From contig JAXGGA010002930.1 of NCBI GenBank assembly GCA_038373865.1, forward strand, positions 48,029 to 112,028: a stretch of 64,000 nucleotides of DNA, written 5' to 3'. Position 1 is the stretch's first letter. Each line of letters begins with the position of its first letter. Below the pieces are notes generated by a model that was given only the letters and a program-made list of their open reading frames with translations, had not been told where the DNA came from and ran no database searches. Shown piece after piece: positions 23,843-36,057 of the stretch. Source of the stretch: Uloborus plumipes. Lineage: Eukaryota > Arthropoda > Arachnida > Araneae > Uloboridae. The translations under genes and the position numbers were made by a program.

Positions 23843-24080
23843 CTAAACAAACCCAGGCAAACATCTAATAGGAAATGTCATGATTTTCCCAAGATTCAAG
23901 CAAATGACGACATAGGTGTTCAAACCTATTATAGGCAGAAAGCACTTCGAAATCCCACAGGATGTGAGCAACAGTTTCCTCATGAAATGGGCAACCCCTG
24001 CTAGTTGGTCGCGCGGTCCCAGGATGTCACGATCGAGCTGTGGATGCATTTGCTTCAGTTCTGCCTTAGCCCTGGCTTAT
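23843..24080 (-). pseudogene. Non-LTR retrotransposon 3' relic
   Basis: On the minus strand, across frameshifts, the translation reads roughly CPFHEETVAHILWDFEVL then RFEHLCRHLLESWEN. This resembles the C-terminal zinc-knuckle-like segment after the reverse transcriptase of jockey/R1-type LINEs (Cys...EETxxHILxxC pattern). Only about 70 residues survive and two Cys positions are altered. No RT motifs remain nearby. I cannot assign the clade. Confidence 0.5.
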
Positions 24081-24089
24081 GGGCAGTAA

Positions 24090-24220
24090 GGGCCATGCTC
24101 CACATTGACGCAAAGCAGAAAAATAAAGCAGAAACATAAAATGGATTAAATGGTGTTCCTATAGAAAGTACCCGGATTTTCGGTTTCGGTCACGTTTTCT
24201 GCTGATATGGAGCAGGGCCC
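24090..24220. mobile_element. PIF/Harbinger-like MITE, copy 1
   Basis: GGGCCATGCTCCACATTGAC at the left, mirrored by GATATGGAGCAGGGCCC at the right, with TAA at 24087-24089 and 24221-24223. A 3 bp TWA duplication with GGGCC ends is typical of PIF/Harbinger. 131 bp. Confidence 0.7.
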
Positions 24221-24225
24221 TAATA

Positions 24226-24366
24226 GCCCTGCTCCACATTGACGTAAAGCAGAAACATAAAGTGGATTAAATGGTGTTCCCATGGAAAGTACCCGGATTT
24301 TCGGTTTCTGCCTTCGGTTTCTGCCTTCGGTTTCGGTCGCGTTTTCCGCTGATGTGGAGCAGGGCC
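24226..24366. mobile_element. PIF/Harbinger-like MITE, copy 2 (tandem)
   Basis: Almost the same 131 bp unit in direct orientation 5 bp after copy 1 (GCCCTGCTCCACATTGACG to GATGTGGAGCAGGGCC), followed by TTA. It contains an extra internal duplication of CGGTTTCTGCCTT. Back-to-back copies suggest insertion at the edge of the first copy. Confidence 0.7.
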
Positions 24367-24369
24367 TTA

Positions 24370-24621
24370 ACTATTTGCATAAATTGTTACATTTAAATTG
24401 AAAAAATTTCTTCCGCTCTAGTAAAAGAAACAAGTTACCTAGGTTCAGTTTAACTGCTTTTAAACTCGTAATACTTAATTTCTATTCATGTGAGCTGTGA
24501 TATAATATTTTTATTTTGCGCGTGATCCCACAGGTCAACAGGGTGTAACATCGGGATTAATGTTACAGCAAATTGATTTCAAATTTTTTTTTTTTTTTTT
24601 TGTTATTGAATAACTTGCTAT
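24370..24621. other. Unassigned spacer with poly-T
   Basis: A run of about 18 T residues at 24584-24601 precedes the mariner. Nothing else recognised. Confidence 0.4.
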
Positions 24622-24623
24622 TA

Positions 24624-25901
24624 CAGGGTGCGGCAGAAAAACCCGGACAAAGATTTATTGTGATAATTTTTTTAAATAAAAGAAATTTAGCAAAACAACA
24701 ATTAATAATGTTAACATAGACTTCTTACAATAATATACTCAGCCGGTTTCGAAGTGGCTTCCTTCAGCGGTGATACACAGATCCAAACGTAACTTGAAAT
24801 TTTCTGCGATGGGCCGCAGCTCTTCCAGCGACAATCGGGCTCATTCTCAAAGAAGCGACTGCTTCAGCGATTCCAAGCTTTTGCGGGGCTTAGCACAGGC
24901 CCTGACCTCCAAAATGGACCACACACTGTAATCCATGGGATTCAGATCCGGTGAGTAGGGGGCATTCCGTAGAGGAGATGAAGTCTGAAAAATGGGTCCG
25001 GCACAAGTCCTGAGTCGTTTTTGCCCTGTGAGCCGGCACTGAGTTCTTCTGGAACATCCAATCCTCATCACCAAAGTGCTGCTAGGCTCACAGAAGTACG
25101 ACGGCCTGAAAAATGTTGCGGCAATACACTTCTTGGTTGATTTTGACCCCTTAATCCACAAAAACAAGAGGAAATTTGCCGCTGTCGCAAATTCCTCCCC
25201 AGACCATCCCCGATTGTGGATTTTTGTAGTGTTTGACGATGGCCGATGTGCCAGGAGCTTCAGTGAACCAGATTCTGTCGTTTTGGTGGTTATGTGCCTG
25301 TTAGACAGTGAACAGCTTCTCATCTGTGAAGAGGATGTGTCTCCATCTCTCACCTGCGGCCCGACGTTTGAGCTGACGACATGTTTGAAGTCTTGTGCGC
25401 TTTTTCTCTTCAGTGAGAAGTTGCACTTTTAGGAGCTAGTACGGCTTCAGTTTGAGTTCTTGTTTAGCTATTCGCAGAAATGATCGGCTGCTGATTCAAT
25501 CTTACAAGCGGTTTTTTGAATGGAGATCCTCAAATTTCGCTGCACTCGCTTCTTGATGAGCTTATGGTTGGAAAATGTGTTCACGGTCTGTTTTCTTCTT
25601 CTTCCTGGACGGCGTAAGTCATGACCAAGCACTTTGTACCGGCTAATTGCATCGGAAACAGCCTGTCGAGGAATTTTGAGCAAACGAATTGACGTTTACA
25701 AGCTCGAAACAGTAAAAAAATAGCAACGCATCTTTCTGTCATTCTACAAACAAAACAACATTGATGAATACAAAATCTACACTGCACTCCTCAATGCAGG
25801 AAAACATGTAGAATCTTTTTAAAAAAAATTAACTGTATACGGCAAAACATGTTGGTGTCAGGACGTGACAAACTTTGTCCGAGTTTTTTTGCCGCACCCT
25901 G
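24624..25901 (-). mobile_element. Complete mariner-family transposon (inactive)
   Basis: 1278 bp element flanked by TA (24622-24623 and 25902-25903). TIRs: left CAGGGTGCGGCAGAAAAACC, complement of right CAGGGTGCGGCAAAAAAACT, continuing to GGACAAAG on both sides. Length, TA target and TIR style are those of mariner elements. One transposase relic is on the minus strand. A 118-codon plus-strand frame at 25076-25432 is its antisense shadow. Confidence 0.93.
24800..25690 (-). pseudogene. Mariner transposase, frameshifted and catalytically dead
   Basis: The N-terminal helix-turn-helix part is readable at 25468-25683: IPRQAVSDAISRYKVLG, RRPGRRRKQTVNT, then KKRVQRNLRIS, the usual mariner pattern. 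The catalytic domain lies at about 25330-24850 in two frames. The first Asp is in ILFTDEKLFTV (near 25325); the second Asp motif, normally QDSAPAH in this clade, reads KNSVPAH (near 25040), so the catalytic Asp is Asn; the third Asp is in YSPDLNPMDYSVW (near 24960). A stop follows FTDEKLFTV and frameshifts separate the blocks. NPMDYSVW suggests a maT-like (DD37D-type) lineage, an inference from memory of the family. It acts in the nucleus on its own TIRs when intact; this copy cannot. Confidence 0.85.
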
Positions 25902-25903
25902 TA

Positions 25904-27548
25904 CTTAAGCATTCTTCTGATTATTATTATTGTTCCTAGCTTTAAACCTAAGCTACAGCACTTTAATAGTTTTTGGTCAAAGCCATAATTTTTGTGTTCC
26001 TGTTTTACAATATTGATACACATAAATCATGAAAATACATTCAAATATGCTATAGAAAATAATTTGATCTTTTTAAGGTGCTTTCCAGTGAAAGTTCGTA
26101 GTTGAGATAAATACTAGATTCTACTTAAAACAAAAAACTTTTTTTTCAATCATGATAAAGGTAGAATCATAAAAAAGCCTCAAAACAAAGTAAGAAGTTA
26201 TCCCCCCCCCCCTTTTACACTGCACAAAAGTGTTTTTGTAACACGCTTGAGTCATGTTTAGTGAAATTCCTCTTTTAATACTATCAATGATCATGCATTC
26301 TTGACTGAAATTATTCTACTTAATGTGATGGTCAAAAGTTTCTCTATCGTCAACCAATATTTTGTTTAAACTCTACTTATTCCTGCATCTATCTTTATTC
26401 GGATTTATGTAGGAATAAATAGGTTAATCTCTTTAGGATTGGAAGCCTTTTATCCATGGTTTGAGTTCATAGAGACTAGGAAAAAAAGGGAAATGTATTT
26501 TTATTTTTTATGTTCACTTTTTTCTTATCTCCAAAGTAAAACTATTCAGGGAAAATATGCTAAGATAAGCTTTGGTGAATTTTCCTGACCTTAATATTGT
26601 TTTTCCAGAAAGGTAATCGTTTTGATAACATATTTCAAAAGCCCTTACTTTAAAATAAAGTATAAAACATATTTTTTATCTTAGAAACTTTTAAAACCCG
26701 TTTAGGAAGTCATATTCGTTAAGTTAATCAAATGGGTGGGCAACGAAGTCGGCTAAGATGCTGAATTAAGACAGCGTTATAAAAACAAGTAAAGAAGGCC
26801 GCTGCGATCACATCATGCTCATAAAAAATTAACGAGAAACAAAAATACCAAAGAAAAAATAAGAACACTAAGTAAAGTGTTATGACAGAAATTTTACAGT
26901 AAAATGCTAAGAAATAATTCAATAGCAAAATTTCAATTATTAGTGCAGCAGTGCCCCTCCCAAAGTCGATGGTGTGTCCCCTCAAATGCTATGGAACATC
27001 TCCTTAAGAACAAAATAAAAGAGCCCCTCCCCCTTCCCCCAAAAATCCGATAAAAAACCCAATTTAATTAAATGCTCCTTAAAAGGTTCAATGACGCAGT
27101 CTGCGCCATGGACCCCCTTCCCCTAGTGAGAAACCTTGACAAATGAAATCAGCTGCAAAAATTCATCGCTTTTGGTGATCCAAATGTTGGATTTCATTCC
27201 TGTTAGTACAAATGAAATGAGTCCAGAAGAACATTGAAGCATCTTAGTTGAACATCGCAAATAATAATTTATGTTTCAAATGCTTTCTCTCCCCCCCCCC
27301 CCGATCGTCCTCATAATCAGCAAGTAATGTCATACAATCAGTAACTTTTTTGACTAATTGGTTGCAGTTTCGACATATCGGCAATTGTCTGTTGTCAAAG
27401 ATGAATTCCCGCGATAACGGAAGGACAGTTTATACAAAAAATTGATACATTTATGTCTGTGAGTAAAACAAAATACATTTTGTTTTTTCAATAATTGATG
27501 TATAGACTTTTATACACATCATAATGCATTGCAAAAAAGCCAAATCTA
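25904..27548. other. Unassigned DNA with C-rich tracts
   Basis: No gene recognised. C-rich strings occur at about 26202-26214, 27025-27040, 27112-27123 and 27288-27302; some may be remnants of hAT-type MITEs, but I found no matching ends or duplications. Confidence 0.35.
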
Positions 27549-27714
27549 CACTGCAAAAAATAAACTTATTTTTACAATATAATGCTGTGAACAGAGGTTC
27601 CAGTTTAAAAATTGTAAAATGCACAATAATAAACTGTTAAATTAGCAATTTTAGTTTATTACTATGAAATTATCTATATTATACTGTAATAACCACATTT
27701 CATTTTTCGCAGTG
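27549..27714 (-). mobile_element. CACTG-type MITE, copy 8 (short)
   Basis: CACTGCAAAAAATAAACTTA to TTTTTCGCAGTG, 166 bp. TA lies on the left flank, TG on the right. Few internal modules. Confidence 0.85.
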
Positions 27715-29338
27715 TGAGAGTTTTGTGTTTATAACTTCTTTTTTTTTATTGAAATTAAGGACTTTTTTTTTTTTTTTTGGTGAGAGTATTTTCACGCTCT
27801 CATATTTTCCTTAAAAGCTCAGCTAAACTATAAAAGGGTTAAAAAAAAAGTACATTGCTTTGGAAATAGCGACAACGATTACAGCAAAGCAAAGCAATAG
27901 AACTATTGTGCGACGAATTTTCTCCTTCCTAGTTAAAATAATTTACTCCATAACTAAAGCTTAATAATAAAGTAAAATATATAGGACATAAAATAGGGTG
28001 TATAAGAAAAACCTAACCGGATGTAAGAAATGGTTTTTATAAGCTATATATAATAACTGAACAAAAATTCTGTAGTTACTGTTTACATTTAGTTTCATTC
28101 TTCTACACAATTTATTCTATTTCATATTTTATGCAAGAAAGTTAAATGCACTTTTTTCTCCTCTTTGTGCATTCAGATCCTCTGTGTATTATTCAAAAAT
28201 ATTTGTTGCATCTTTTATGTTAAAAGACTTTTTGTTTTTCCTTGCTCATTGAAAGAAAGAAATATTCTAAACTACTGTATTTTATGAAACTTGACAGAAG
28301 TTGTAAATAACATCCATTCTCTTCTAGAATAAAAATGTTCTCTTTTTTTTCCTGTTGCATATTTTGAACATAATAAATGATATGACGCATAAAATAATGT
28401 AAAATTATTATCCTTAGTAAATATATTCAGCCAACCCCATTGCATTTTGTTTCTGATTTTTAAAAAAGAGAAAATTCTACTAAAAGTTTATGCTTCAATC
28501 ACTCGCATTGAACGTTAATAATTAAAAAAGCAAGTGAATACTTTTCTCCTGAAAGTACCCTCGATTAAATGTTAAAATATTTCTCATTAAAGTCGCAAAG
28601 CTTAAATAGATTTTTTTTTAATTAAAGGAACTCTTAAACGACTGAGGTTTAAAAATCACCATTTTTTATATTAAAAATATTTAATAGCTAGATATTTTTA
28701 TTTGATACATTGGAAACCAAAGGCAAATATTTAGGTTTTGAAGATATAGCTAAATATTACTTTCTAAAGTTATATATTACTCAAATAAAAATAGGGGAAT
28801 ATAGTTTATAAACATTACAAAAAAAAAAAGAGTTGAGTAAATGAAATTTACTAAAATTGCATAATCCTCATAAGCAGTTCTTTTTAATCAAAAAATATGT
28901 TTGGTAACTAGAAGCTAGCGTTTCAATAATTTGAAGTTAAGAATTAATAATTAACCTTATTCTTTCTAAGTCATCATTATTATTATTATACATTTGAAGT
29001 TACTTATTAGTTGAAATTATTGAAATCGTAACAATTTTCTCTTTGTTAGTAATGCTATCGGCACTGCTTGAATTTTTCGTGAGAAAGGTGTTTTTATGGC
29101 ATAAATTTATTATGAAAAATTCAGGGACATGTTTTAAGATTGGAAACAATATTTTTCTCCTTGCGTAGAAATTATCTAATATGAAAGACATTTTTCATAA
29201 CGCATTGCCTCTGAGAAATGCTTCTTTCTCATGACCATTAACATACTGGATTGTAAAAAGCAACACGTTCTGAGCCGCGTAATATGTTTTTACATTTTTA
29301 CTCTAATTTTATTTATTAACTCGCAGCTATTCAGGGAA
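27715..29338. other. Unassigned AT-rich DNA
   Basis: Poly-T at about 27763-27778; otherwise nothing recognised. Short frames have no domain. Confidence 0.4.
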
Positions 29339-29346
29339 CTTTCAAC

Positions 29347-29523
29347 CAGTAGCGTACATAGACTTAGGGACGCAGTCAGCAAGATTTGTAATTGCGCCCC
29401 AACCCCCCTAAATAATTTTCTCGTGTAACTCGTATTGATATTTTTCTGAATTGTGCGCCCTCAAACCTCGTACCCCCCCCCCCCCATGCCGCGGAGGCTG
29501 CGGGGATGCTATGTGCGCCACTA
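29347..29523. mobile_element. hAT MITE
   Basis: CAGTAGCGTACATAGACTTA at the left and GCTATGTGCGCCACTA at the right form inverted ends. CTTTCAAC (29339-29346) and CTTTCAAT (29524-29531) are an 8 bp duplication with one change. 177 bp, with a C tract near the right end. Confidence 0.85.
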
Positions 29524-29577
29524 CTTTCAATACTACTTTTATTCAAATAGCAGATGAATCTTTGAGAGTGAACGCTA

Positions 29578-29894
29578 CATTGTAAAAAATCAATGCTGTT
29601 TTACTGTATAATACAGCTAATTTTATAGTACTAAACTTTAAAATTGCTAATTTTACAGCTTATTACCGTGCATTTTACAGTTTTAAACTAGAACCTCCGC
29701 TGCCAGTATTGTACTGTTGTTTTTACAGTATAATACAGCTACACTTTACAGTCACAAACTGTAAAATTCCTAACTTTACAGTAAGAAACTAAAATGCTAG
29801 TTATACCGTTTGTTACTGTGCATTTTACAGTTTTAAATTGTAACCTCTGCTGCCAGTGTTATATTGTAAAAACAACAGTTCATTTTTTGCGGTG
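29578..29894 (+). mobile_element. CACTG-type MITE, copy 9
   Basis: CATTGTAAAAAATCAATGCT to TTTTTTGCGGTG, flanked by TA on both sides. Contains two copies of the CTCYGCTGCCAGTATTGTACTG-type block separated by modules. Confidence 0.88.
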
Positions 29895-31155
29895 TAGAAG
29901 TATAGTATAATTTAAAATGTACACGCTTCTTTGTATTATTTTTTTAATTCAAATAATGTTAAATGTTTACTTTTTCATTTAATGTATAATTGAATAATCA
30001 TACCATAAGTATATTTTGACCAATTTGTAATTTTATATACTACGTTTAACTGAAAAACCAAATTATATCGCAATATGCAATCCGTTTTATGGTTGGATAT
30101 ATTCAAAATATGATATTCTCCCTCTGTTAAATTTCAGGGTTTTCAGAAAGATCGGTCTGCACACAATATTTTTCAATTTGTGCCACAGGATCGAGTTACG
30201 CTTCCGTCTTTCTTCACTTTATTCAACGAAGACGAGCTTTAAATATTTCCTGTAACATAATATTCCCTAAGTTGTTTATACTAAAAGGAGTTTCGATAAT
30301 ATGATAGGAAGTTAATATCGAAGATCCTGGGAATCAGCCTGGGGAAATAGTTAAAAGGTATTTTTATGTGTTATAAGTTATTTCCACTGCTGTTTTCATT
30401 TTAATATTCCTTCATTCCTTTCTTTATTTTTTTATGATCTCAAGATTGTTTCAATTTTCTAGAACTGAACAAAAATCTTATGAACCTTTGCGCAAAATTA
30501 AAAACTTGTTAACAATGTAAAGTTGAGAAAACATTTGAAGGGTTTGGAGGATGAAGAGGCCGTGTTACATTTTTAGAAAATGCAGCACACACTAATACCT
30601 GTAATAACATTGTTAAAACTTCAGAAAGCTTTTATGGTAAATGTAACTGTAAAACGTAGCGTTTACAGTGCAGAAAATTTTTGCAGCAAATTGTATCGAT
30701 AAAAAAATTGCGATTGCAGAGCCAATTGATCACCACGTAACTTACTGTTCAATGCAGATGACACCCTATTTCCGGGCTCCTGATGTGTCTCATCTGGTAC
30801 CGTGGATAGTATAGCAGCGTGCAAAAATTGGGTAATGGGGTTGATCCTTGTCATTCGTATCTCGCGCTTTTTAATTCTCTTCCGTAAAATTTTACAGTAA
30901 AAAAAAATATTTTACTGTAAAAGTTTCTGGCAACATGGATGCCAGTAACTTTTACCGTAAAATTTCATTAAAAGTTTTAACAGTGAACAAGTAAGCAAAT
31001 AAAACTTGGTCCATTAAAACGTGGACTCCATGTGACCTACTTCGTACACACACTTAACGACAAAATCAGAAAACAAAAAAGCTGCAACAACTGCAACAAT
31101 AAACACTTTCAACTTTAATTACTCGCAATTTCAGTTTTGTCACATAACCCTTTCA
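29895..31155. other. Unassigned DNA with a GC-richer patch and ACTGTAAAA-like strings
   Basis: About 30640-30990 is bounded by ACTGTAAAACGTAGCG and TTTTAACAGTGAAC and may be an unrelated palindrome-ended element; its centre (30740-30880) is GC-richer and open for 63 codons on the minus strand without a recognisable family. The rest is featureless AT-rich DNA. Confidence 0.35.
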
Positions 31156-31470
31156 CACTGTAAAAAATGAATGTTGTTTTTACAGGATAATAAAGCTAAT
31201 TTTATGGTAATAAACTGTAAAAATTGATAATTTTACAGTCCTAAACAGTAAAATTGCTAATTTTACAGTAATAAACTGTATAATTGCTAATTTTACAGTT
31301 TATTACCGTGCACTTTACAGTTTTAAACTAGAACCTCTGCTGCCAGTATTATGCTGTTGTTTTTATAGTATAATACAGATAAATTTTACTGCAATAAACT
31401 GTAAAATTGCTAGTTTTAGTTTATTACTGTGCGTTTTACAGTTTTAAATTAAAATCTCGGCTGCTCACCG
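31156..31470 (+). mobile_element. CACTG-type MITE, copy 10 (right end lost)
   Basis: CACTGTAAAAAATGAATGTT start, standard modules, then decay at about 31470 without a CAGTG end. It stops about 70 bp before P3. Confidence 0.85.
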
Positions 31471-31541
31471 TATAGCTTTTCAAGTACATTGGTTTCCAGT
31501 ATGCAAAGAAATAAGCTAAAACAACTCAAAAATTGGATATA

Positions 31542-33914
31542 GGGTAAGTGCTCCAGTAGTCGGCCAGTCTCCAGTAGTCGGCCACAATGACATAAAACTC
31601 CTCATAAATAGCACATATTTAATTCAAAATCAGATATGGCGCATTCACATATTCATGTACCTATCATCAATCATCAACCAGTGGCAGTTAAGTTTTGGAT
31701 ACTTTTTTTGAATTAGTAATGAGTCATTTCATTTTGAATGGTGTGCCCGTCATCCAAGATTGCGATTCTGCTTATTTTTCATCTAAGAGGACGACGTCTT
31801 CTTAAAATGGCCAATTACACTTATTAATTTTATTCTACTGTAAATTTGAGTGATTTTCATCTTAATGGAATGTCTAACATAATGTTTCAATGAAAGAGCG
31901 AATTCCTGGTTAGACTCTATTGTTTTTTAAAGGGGTGGCCGACTACTGGGTACAGAATTCTTCTGCATTTCCAATAGTCGGCCATGGTAGGCCGACCACT
32001 GGTTCTAAGCAGTTTGGATGATTTATCCAGTAGTCGGCCTCATACTTAATGTAGCTTTTCATTCTTAATATGGGTTCATCAAATTAAAACTAAATTCACT
32101 TTTTAAAATGCAGCGACAATTTAACTGTTTTGAGTAAAAATACCTTTTCCAAAGTTAATTTTTCTTGAAAAATAGTAATTAAATTGAATGTCTTAACTTC
32201 TTTTGACCACCATTTCGACATTTTATTGCTCCTAGTGTTGTAAATTTAATTGAAAATTATAAAAAAGAGATTTTTAAATACGCATTCGTTGAGTAAAGAT
32301 TATGAGTTTTAATACTCATCTAGTTATTATCAAATGGTGTTTTAATAGTTTTTCTTTTTAAATTTATCTTGACTCATGAAATTGGCGAAACGAGTGATTT
32401 GACTTCTATTGATACTTATTCGGCAGTTAATAAACATTCCCCAATTATAGGAGATAAGATGCAGAATTTCAATAGTCACATAGGCTCAAGTTATTTAATG
32501 AGTGCCAAGCATGCAGTTATTCTTTCTTTTGCTATTATGCTTAACTTTTTGCTTTACCAAAGGTTCAAGACCCCTGTGCTCTATTTAAGAAAATTGTTTC
32601 AAATGTTGGTATATTTTCACTAATGAATTGTGCTGAGTTAATTTCAAAACTACATGGTTACATTGTTGCAAACTAAATTTTGGTTTGTTTTCGATTTTAT
32701 TCCTCGTTTACTAATATTCTTGTCGAAAGCTGTAAGATTACTTTCATGACTTATCGAGTTCCATTTACTTCCTTATTTCATCTTACTTCAATTAGTTTAA
32801 AACAAATAACCTAGCTTCAGTGGAACATTCTGTGTTAGATGAAGCCTTGATAGAAATTCCTTTCAGCGCATTTTTGAATGTATTTTTACTTGCAGTTTTG
32901 GAAGCAATCATTTCTAAAACTACAGTTGTAGTTTTATGTTCCGTATGTTGAAATTCCGTTCTAATGAATGTGAACCAGTTAAAGGCCGACGTGATTATTG
33001 GTCATGAATTGTATCGATTCTATTATTACTTCTTTATGTTTACATAAACAGTAAAGCAGTTTTTCATTTCTTAATTCTTTGGTCATTATCACTAAAAACT
33101 GCTGTTCACTACAAAACTATTCCTGTTTTTTTTCTTCCTAAACAAGAACATTTTGTACATTTAAAAAACTTCGTTTATTTTGTCCCTTTTTGCATCTTTA
33201 GTAAGTGCTGCTGAAATTTTTTCTTCAGAAGCTTTTTTTTTTCTTTTCTTAACTTTCTTTTTGATATAGACATATTTTTAGACGTTATTCAGAAAAAAAA
33301 ATACTTTTTTAGTGCGAGTTTTTAAAATAAAAGTTTTTAGGCAGCTAAAGTATAAAAACATTAAGGTCCCGAGAATTCTGTGCTAATTGTACTGTCTAAA
33401 ATTACTAATGGTAGATTGATAGTTAGAGAAATAAGTAAAGCACATAGTGTGTCAAGAAATACACTAACATGATCATCTACACAGTACACAGTTGAGTACC
33501 AGAGGTACCACGAAAAATATGACCAGACTAAGTATAATGCATCGCTGCAGGCCCGTTATTTCACGTTTTTAGAGGGGGGGAAAAGGGTGCAAACACAATG
33601 CTATTTCATCGGAAATCAGATCAGATATATCAGATAGGATCAATGAAAATGAAGTGGCCGACTACTGGATTCAACGTGGCCGAGCACTGGATTTCTGTGG
33701 CCGACTACTGGAGCATTTACTAGTGTTGACAACAGCTTGGATTTTAACATTTTTTTTTTTTTTTAATTTCTGAAACAAGTAGGTGATTCACTATCAGAAA
33801 GGTTGATTCTAAAGTTTTACCTTGTTTTTGTTGCTGTATTGATAGCTGAAAGTTCTAGGTTAGCCAAGATCCACAAAAGATCTCTTAAATGGCCGACAAC
33901 TGGAGCACTTACCC
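31542..33914. mobile_element. P3: iteron element with CCAGTAGTCGGCC motif
   Basis: TIRs GGGTAAGTGCTCCAGTAGTC (left) and, as complement of the right end, GGGTAAGTGCTCCAGTTGTC, with TA at 31540-31541 and 33915-33916. 2373 bp. Ten copies of CCAGTAGTCGGCC: 31553 and 31571 forward; 31937 reverse; 31971 forward; 31990 reverse; 32027 forward; 33656, 33678, 33699 and 33891 reverse. The two ends are mainly in opposite orientation. The middle 1.6 kb is mostly AT-rich and non-coding. Confidence 0.85.
33400..33545 (+). pseudogene. Possible pogo N-terminal helix-turn-helix relic in P3
   Basis: Translation NNGRLIVREISKAHSVSRNT, then after a stop and frame change HSTQLSTRGTTKNM. This resembles the pipsqueak-type helix-turn-helix at the N-terminus of pogo-like transposases (pattern G-x-L-s-V-R-x-x-s-k-x-y-x-V-p-r-x-T-L). 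The fragment is about 40 residues and broken, so it is only suggestive. If right, it ties P3 to the same transposase family as P1, P2, P4 and P6. Confidence 0.4.
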
Positions 33915-33919
33915 TACTA

Positions 33920-34875
33920 CACTGAAAAAATAAAATGTTATTTTTACAGCATAATACAGCTAATTTTACAATAATAAACGGTAAAATTACTAATTTTACA
34001 GTAATGAACTAAAATTGCTAATTTGCATTTCATTACTGCGCATTTTCAGTTTTAACCCATTAATTTCTAGCGTCCCTTTTTAGTGACGGTCCAAAAAAGG
34101 GGTCTGAATTTCCCAAAAAAGAACATTTCAACCAAATAAGTGTTCAATTAGTACCTTGGAATTGTTTCAATTCGTTATTAACAGATTGCAGCACATAACC
34201 ATTGTAGAGTGTGTTTTGTAGCAGTTTGAATATGATCTTTATCAAAATTTACATCGTTCACAATCTCAAGAAAAAAGGCTAAGTTTTCAAAGTTATCCCC
34301 GCTTCCCAGTTTATGTTAATTGCTGATTTTATTTCTTCTTATAAAATGTCTTTTTAAATATTGTATCGTAGGCAGAAAAAAATTTCAGTAAAAAAAGTAT
34401 GTACCCTCTGGGGGTCTATCGTAACTTTTAAAGGACGATTTTTCTTTCCTTAATAAAAAAAAAATATTTTTACATGATATTTTTTTTATTATTTTCCCGT
34501 ATTTTTAAAAATAAAAATGTCAGGCACTAATGGGTTAAATTGGAACCTCTTCTGCCAGTATTATACCATTGATTTTACAGGATAATGCAGCTAATTTTAT
34601 GGTAACAAGCTGTAAAACTGCTAATTTTACGGTAATAAATTCTAAAATTGCTAATTTTACAGTAATAAACTAAAATTGCTAATTTATAGTATATTACTGT
34701 GCATTTTACAGTTTTAAATTGGGACCTTTTCTGCCAGTATTATACCATTGTTTTTGCAGGATAATGCAGCTAATTTTACGGTAATAAATTCTAAAATTGC
34801 TAATTTTAGTTTGCATTTACAGTTTTATTGTTTCCAGTATTATACTGTAAAAACAACAGTTCATTTTTTGCATCG
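33920..34875 (+). mobile_element. CACTG-type MITE, copy 11, interrupted
   Basis: CACTGAAAAAATAAAATGTT start after TA; end TTTTTTGCATCG before TA. Split by the piggyBac-like MITE 34056-34534. Removing that insert and one TTAA restores GCATTTTCAGTTTTAA then ATTGGAACCTC, exactly the family sequence. Confidence 0.9.
34056..34534 (+). mobile_element. piggyBac-like TTAA MITE, copy 2
   Basis: CCCATTAATTTCTAGCGTCC to GTCAGGCACTAATGGG, TTAA at 34052-34055 and 34535-34538. 479 bp; aligns throughout with copy 1. Inserted in a CACTG MITE. Confidence 0.92.
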
Positions 34876-36055
34876 TATGAATGAGGATGTGTGCATAGTT
34901 TACTGCTAACTCTTTAATGACCAGTATGTTGCTGTGCCATTCATATGATACTTTTTCAGGTTAAAAAAATACGTTCTTAAATGACCGTAAAACTAAAAAA
35001 GAAGTTACAAAGAACCATTGTGGTAAAAAGTTCAGACACGACTTTTGCACTTAGCACGGCAATATATGGGCCATATCGCACACCGAGATTGAAAGCAGCA
35101 CTTTTTAAATTTATTAGAATTTTTTTTCATCGGATTTACATTGAAGATGTGTTCCTTTCATTCTCGGCGTGCGATATGTGTCGTCTAAGTTCAAGTTTCT
35201 TTTTATGAATTATCGAATACAAATGAATCAGTTATTTTTTAAAAAGCGTAAGCCCCTTAAAAATCAATATGACTTACGACCTTTTTAAAAGCATCGATAC
35301 TAATAATTTTATAAATTTTACCATCAGAATTTTAATTTTTTCAAAACAAAACAATTGCTTTAAAAATATCCTGTAATTTTGTTTTGAAAGTACAGCAAAT
35401 TTCAATATTCTACTTTCAAGCTTTAGCAAAATTCATTTTAAGTTAGAAGCATTTAACTTCTGTTTCCCGAATAAGAAAATAAATGCTGAAGCCTCTTAAG
35501 CTTCTAAGTACAGTTTCACATGAACTTTTAAGCAACGCATTACGTTTTATATCGAGTTGTAAAATAAGGGATTCATTTTGTATCCATCAGGGACAATTTG
35601 AAAGGACATTAACTTCTGCTTTACGTACCAAAAGCAATAATTTATTTTTAAGTTTTAAGCATTCTTAAAATGAGTTCTTTCACTACTCATATGAAAAGCA
35701 TAAAAATTATCATGAATCCAATCTCTTTACTGTTTTTCTTTATGGCCGTTACGCAATAAGGAAAAGTCAAAATTTTGAGTACTAAAATAGTTATGAATAA
35801 AATAAAACTCCTTCAATGAAACATTGTGGCTTACAATAAAACTGGACTCGAGAAAGTGTATTAAAATTTATTGAATGCATTGATGTGCATTTCGCTCATT
35901 GCATAGAGAGGATATTACGAAAACTTTTTATAGGTTATAGTTAGAGTGCTAAAGTTATTTTGAACTAGTTAAAGCAAATAAAACATTCCATATCAAGACA
36001 TACTATAAAATCTATATTTTACAATTTTTAAATTTTCTCCTTACATTTTTCAGAG
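34876..36055. other. Unassigned AT-rich DNA
   Basis: No gene recognised; the 75-codon frame (34981-35208) has no family resemblance. Confidence 0.4.
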
Positions 36056-36057
36056 TA

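Noticed and set aside
25076..25432. 118-codon plus-strand frame
   Set aside because: Antisense shadow of the mariner transposase on the minus strand.
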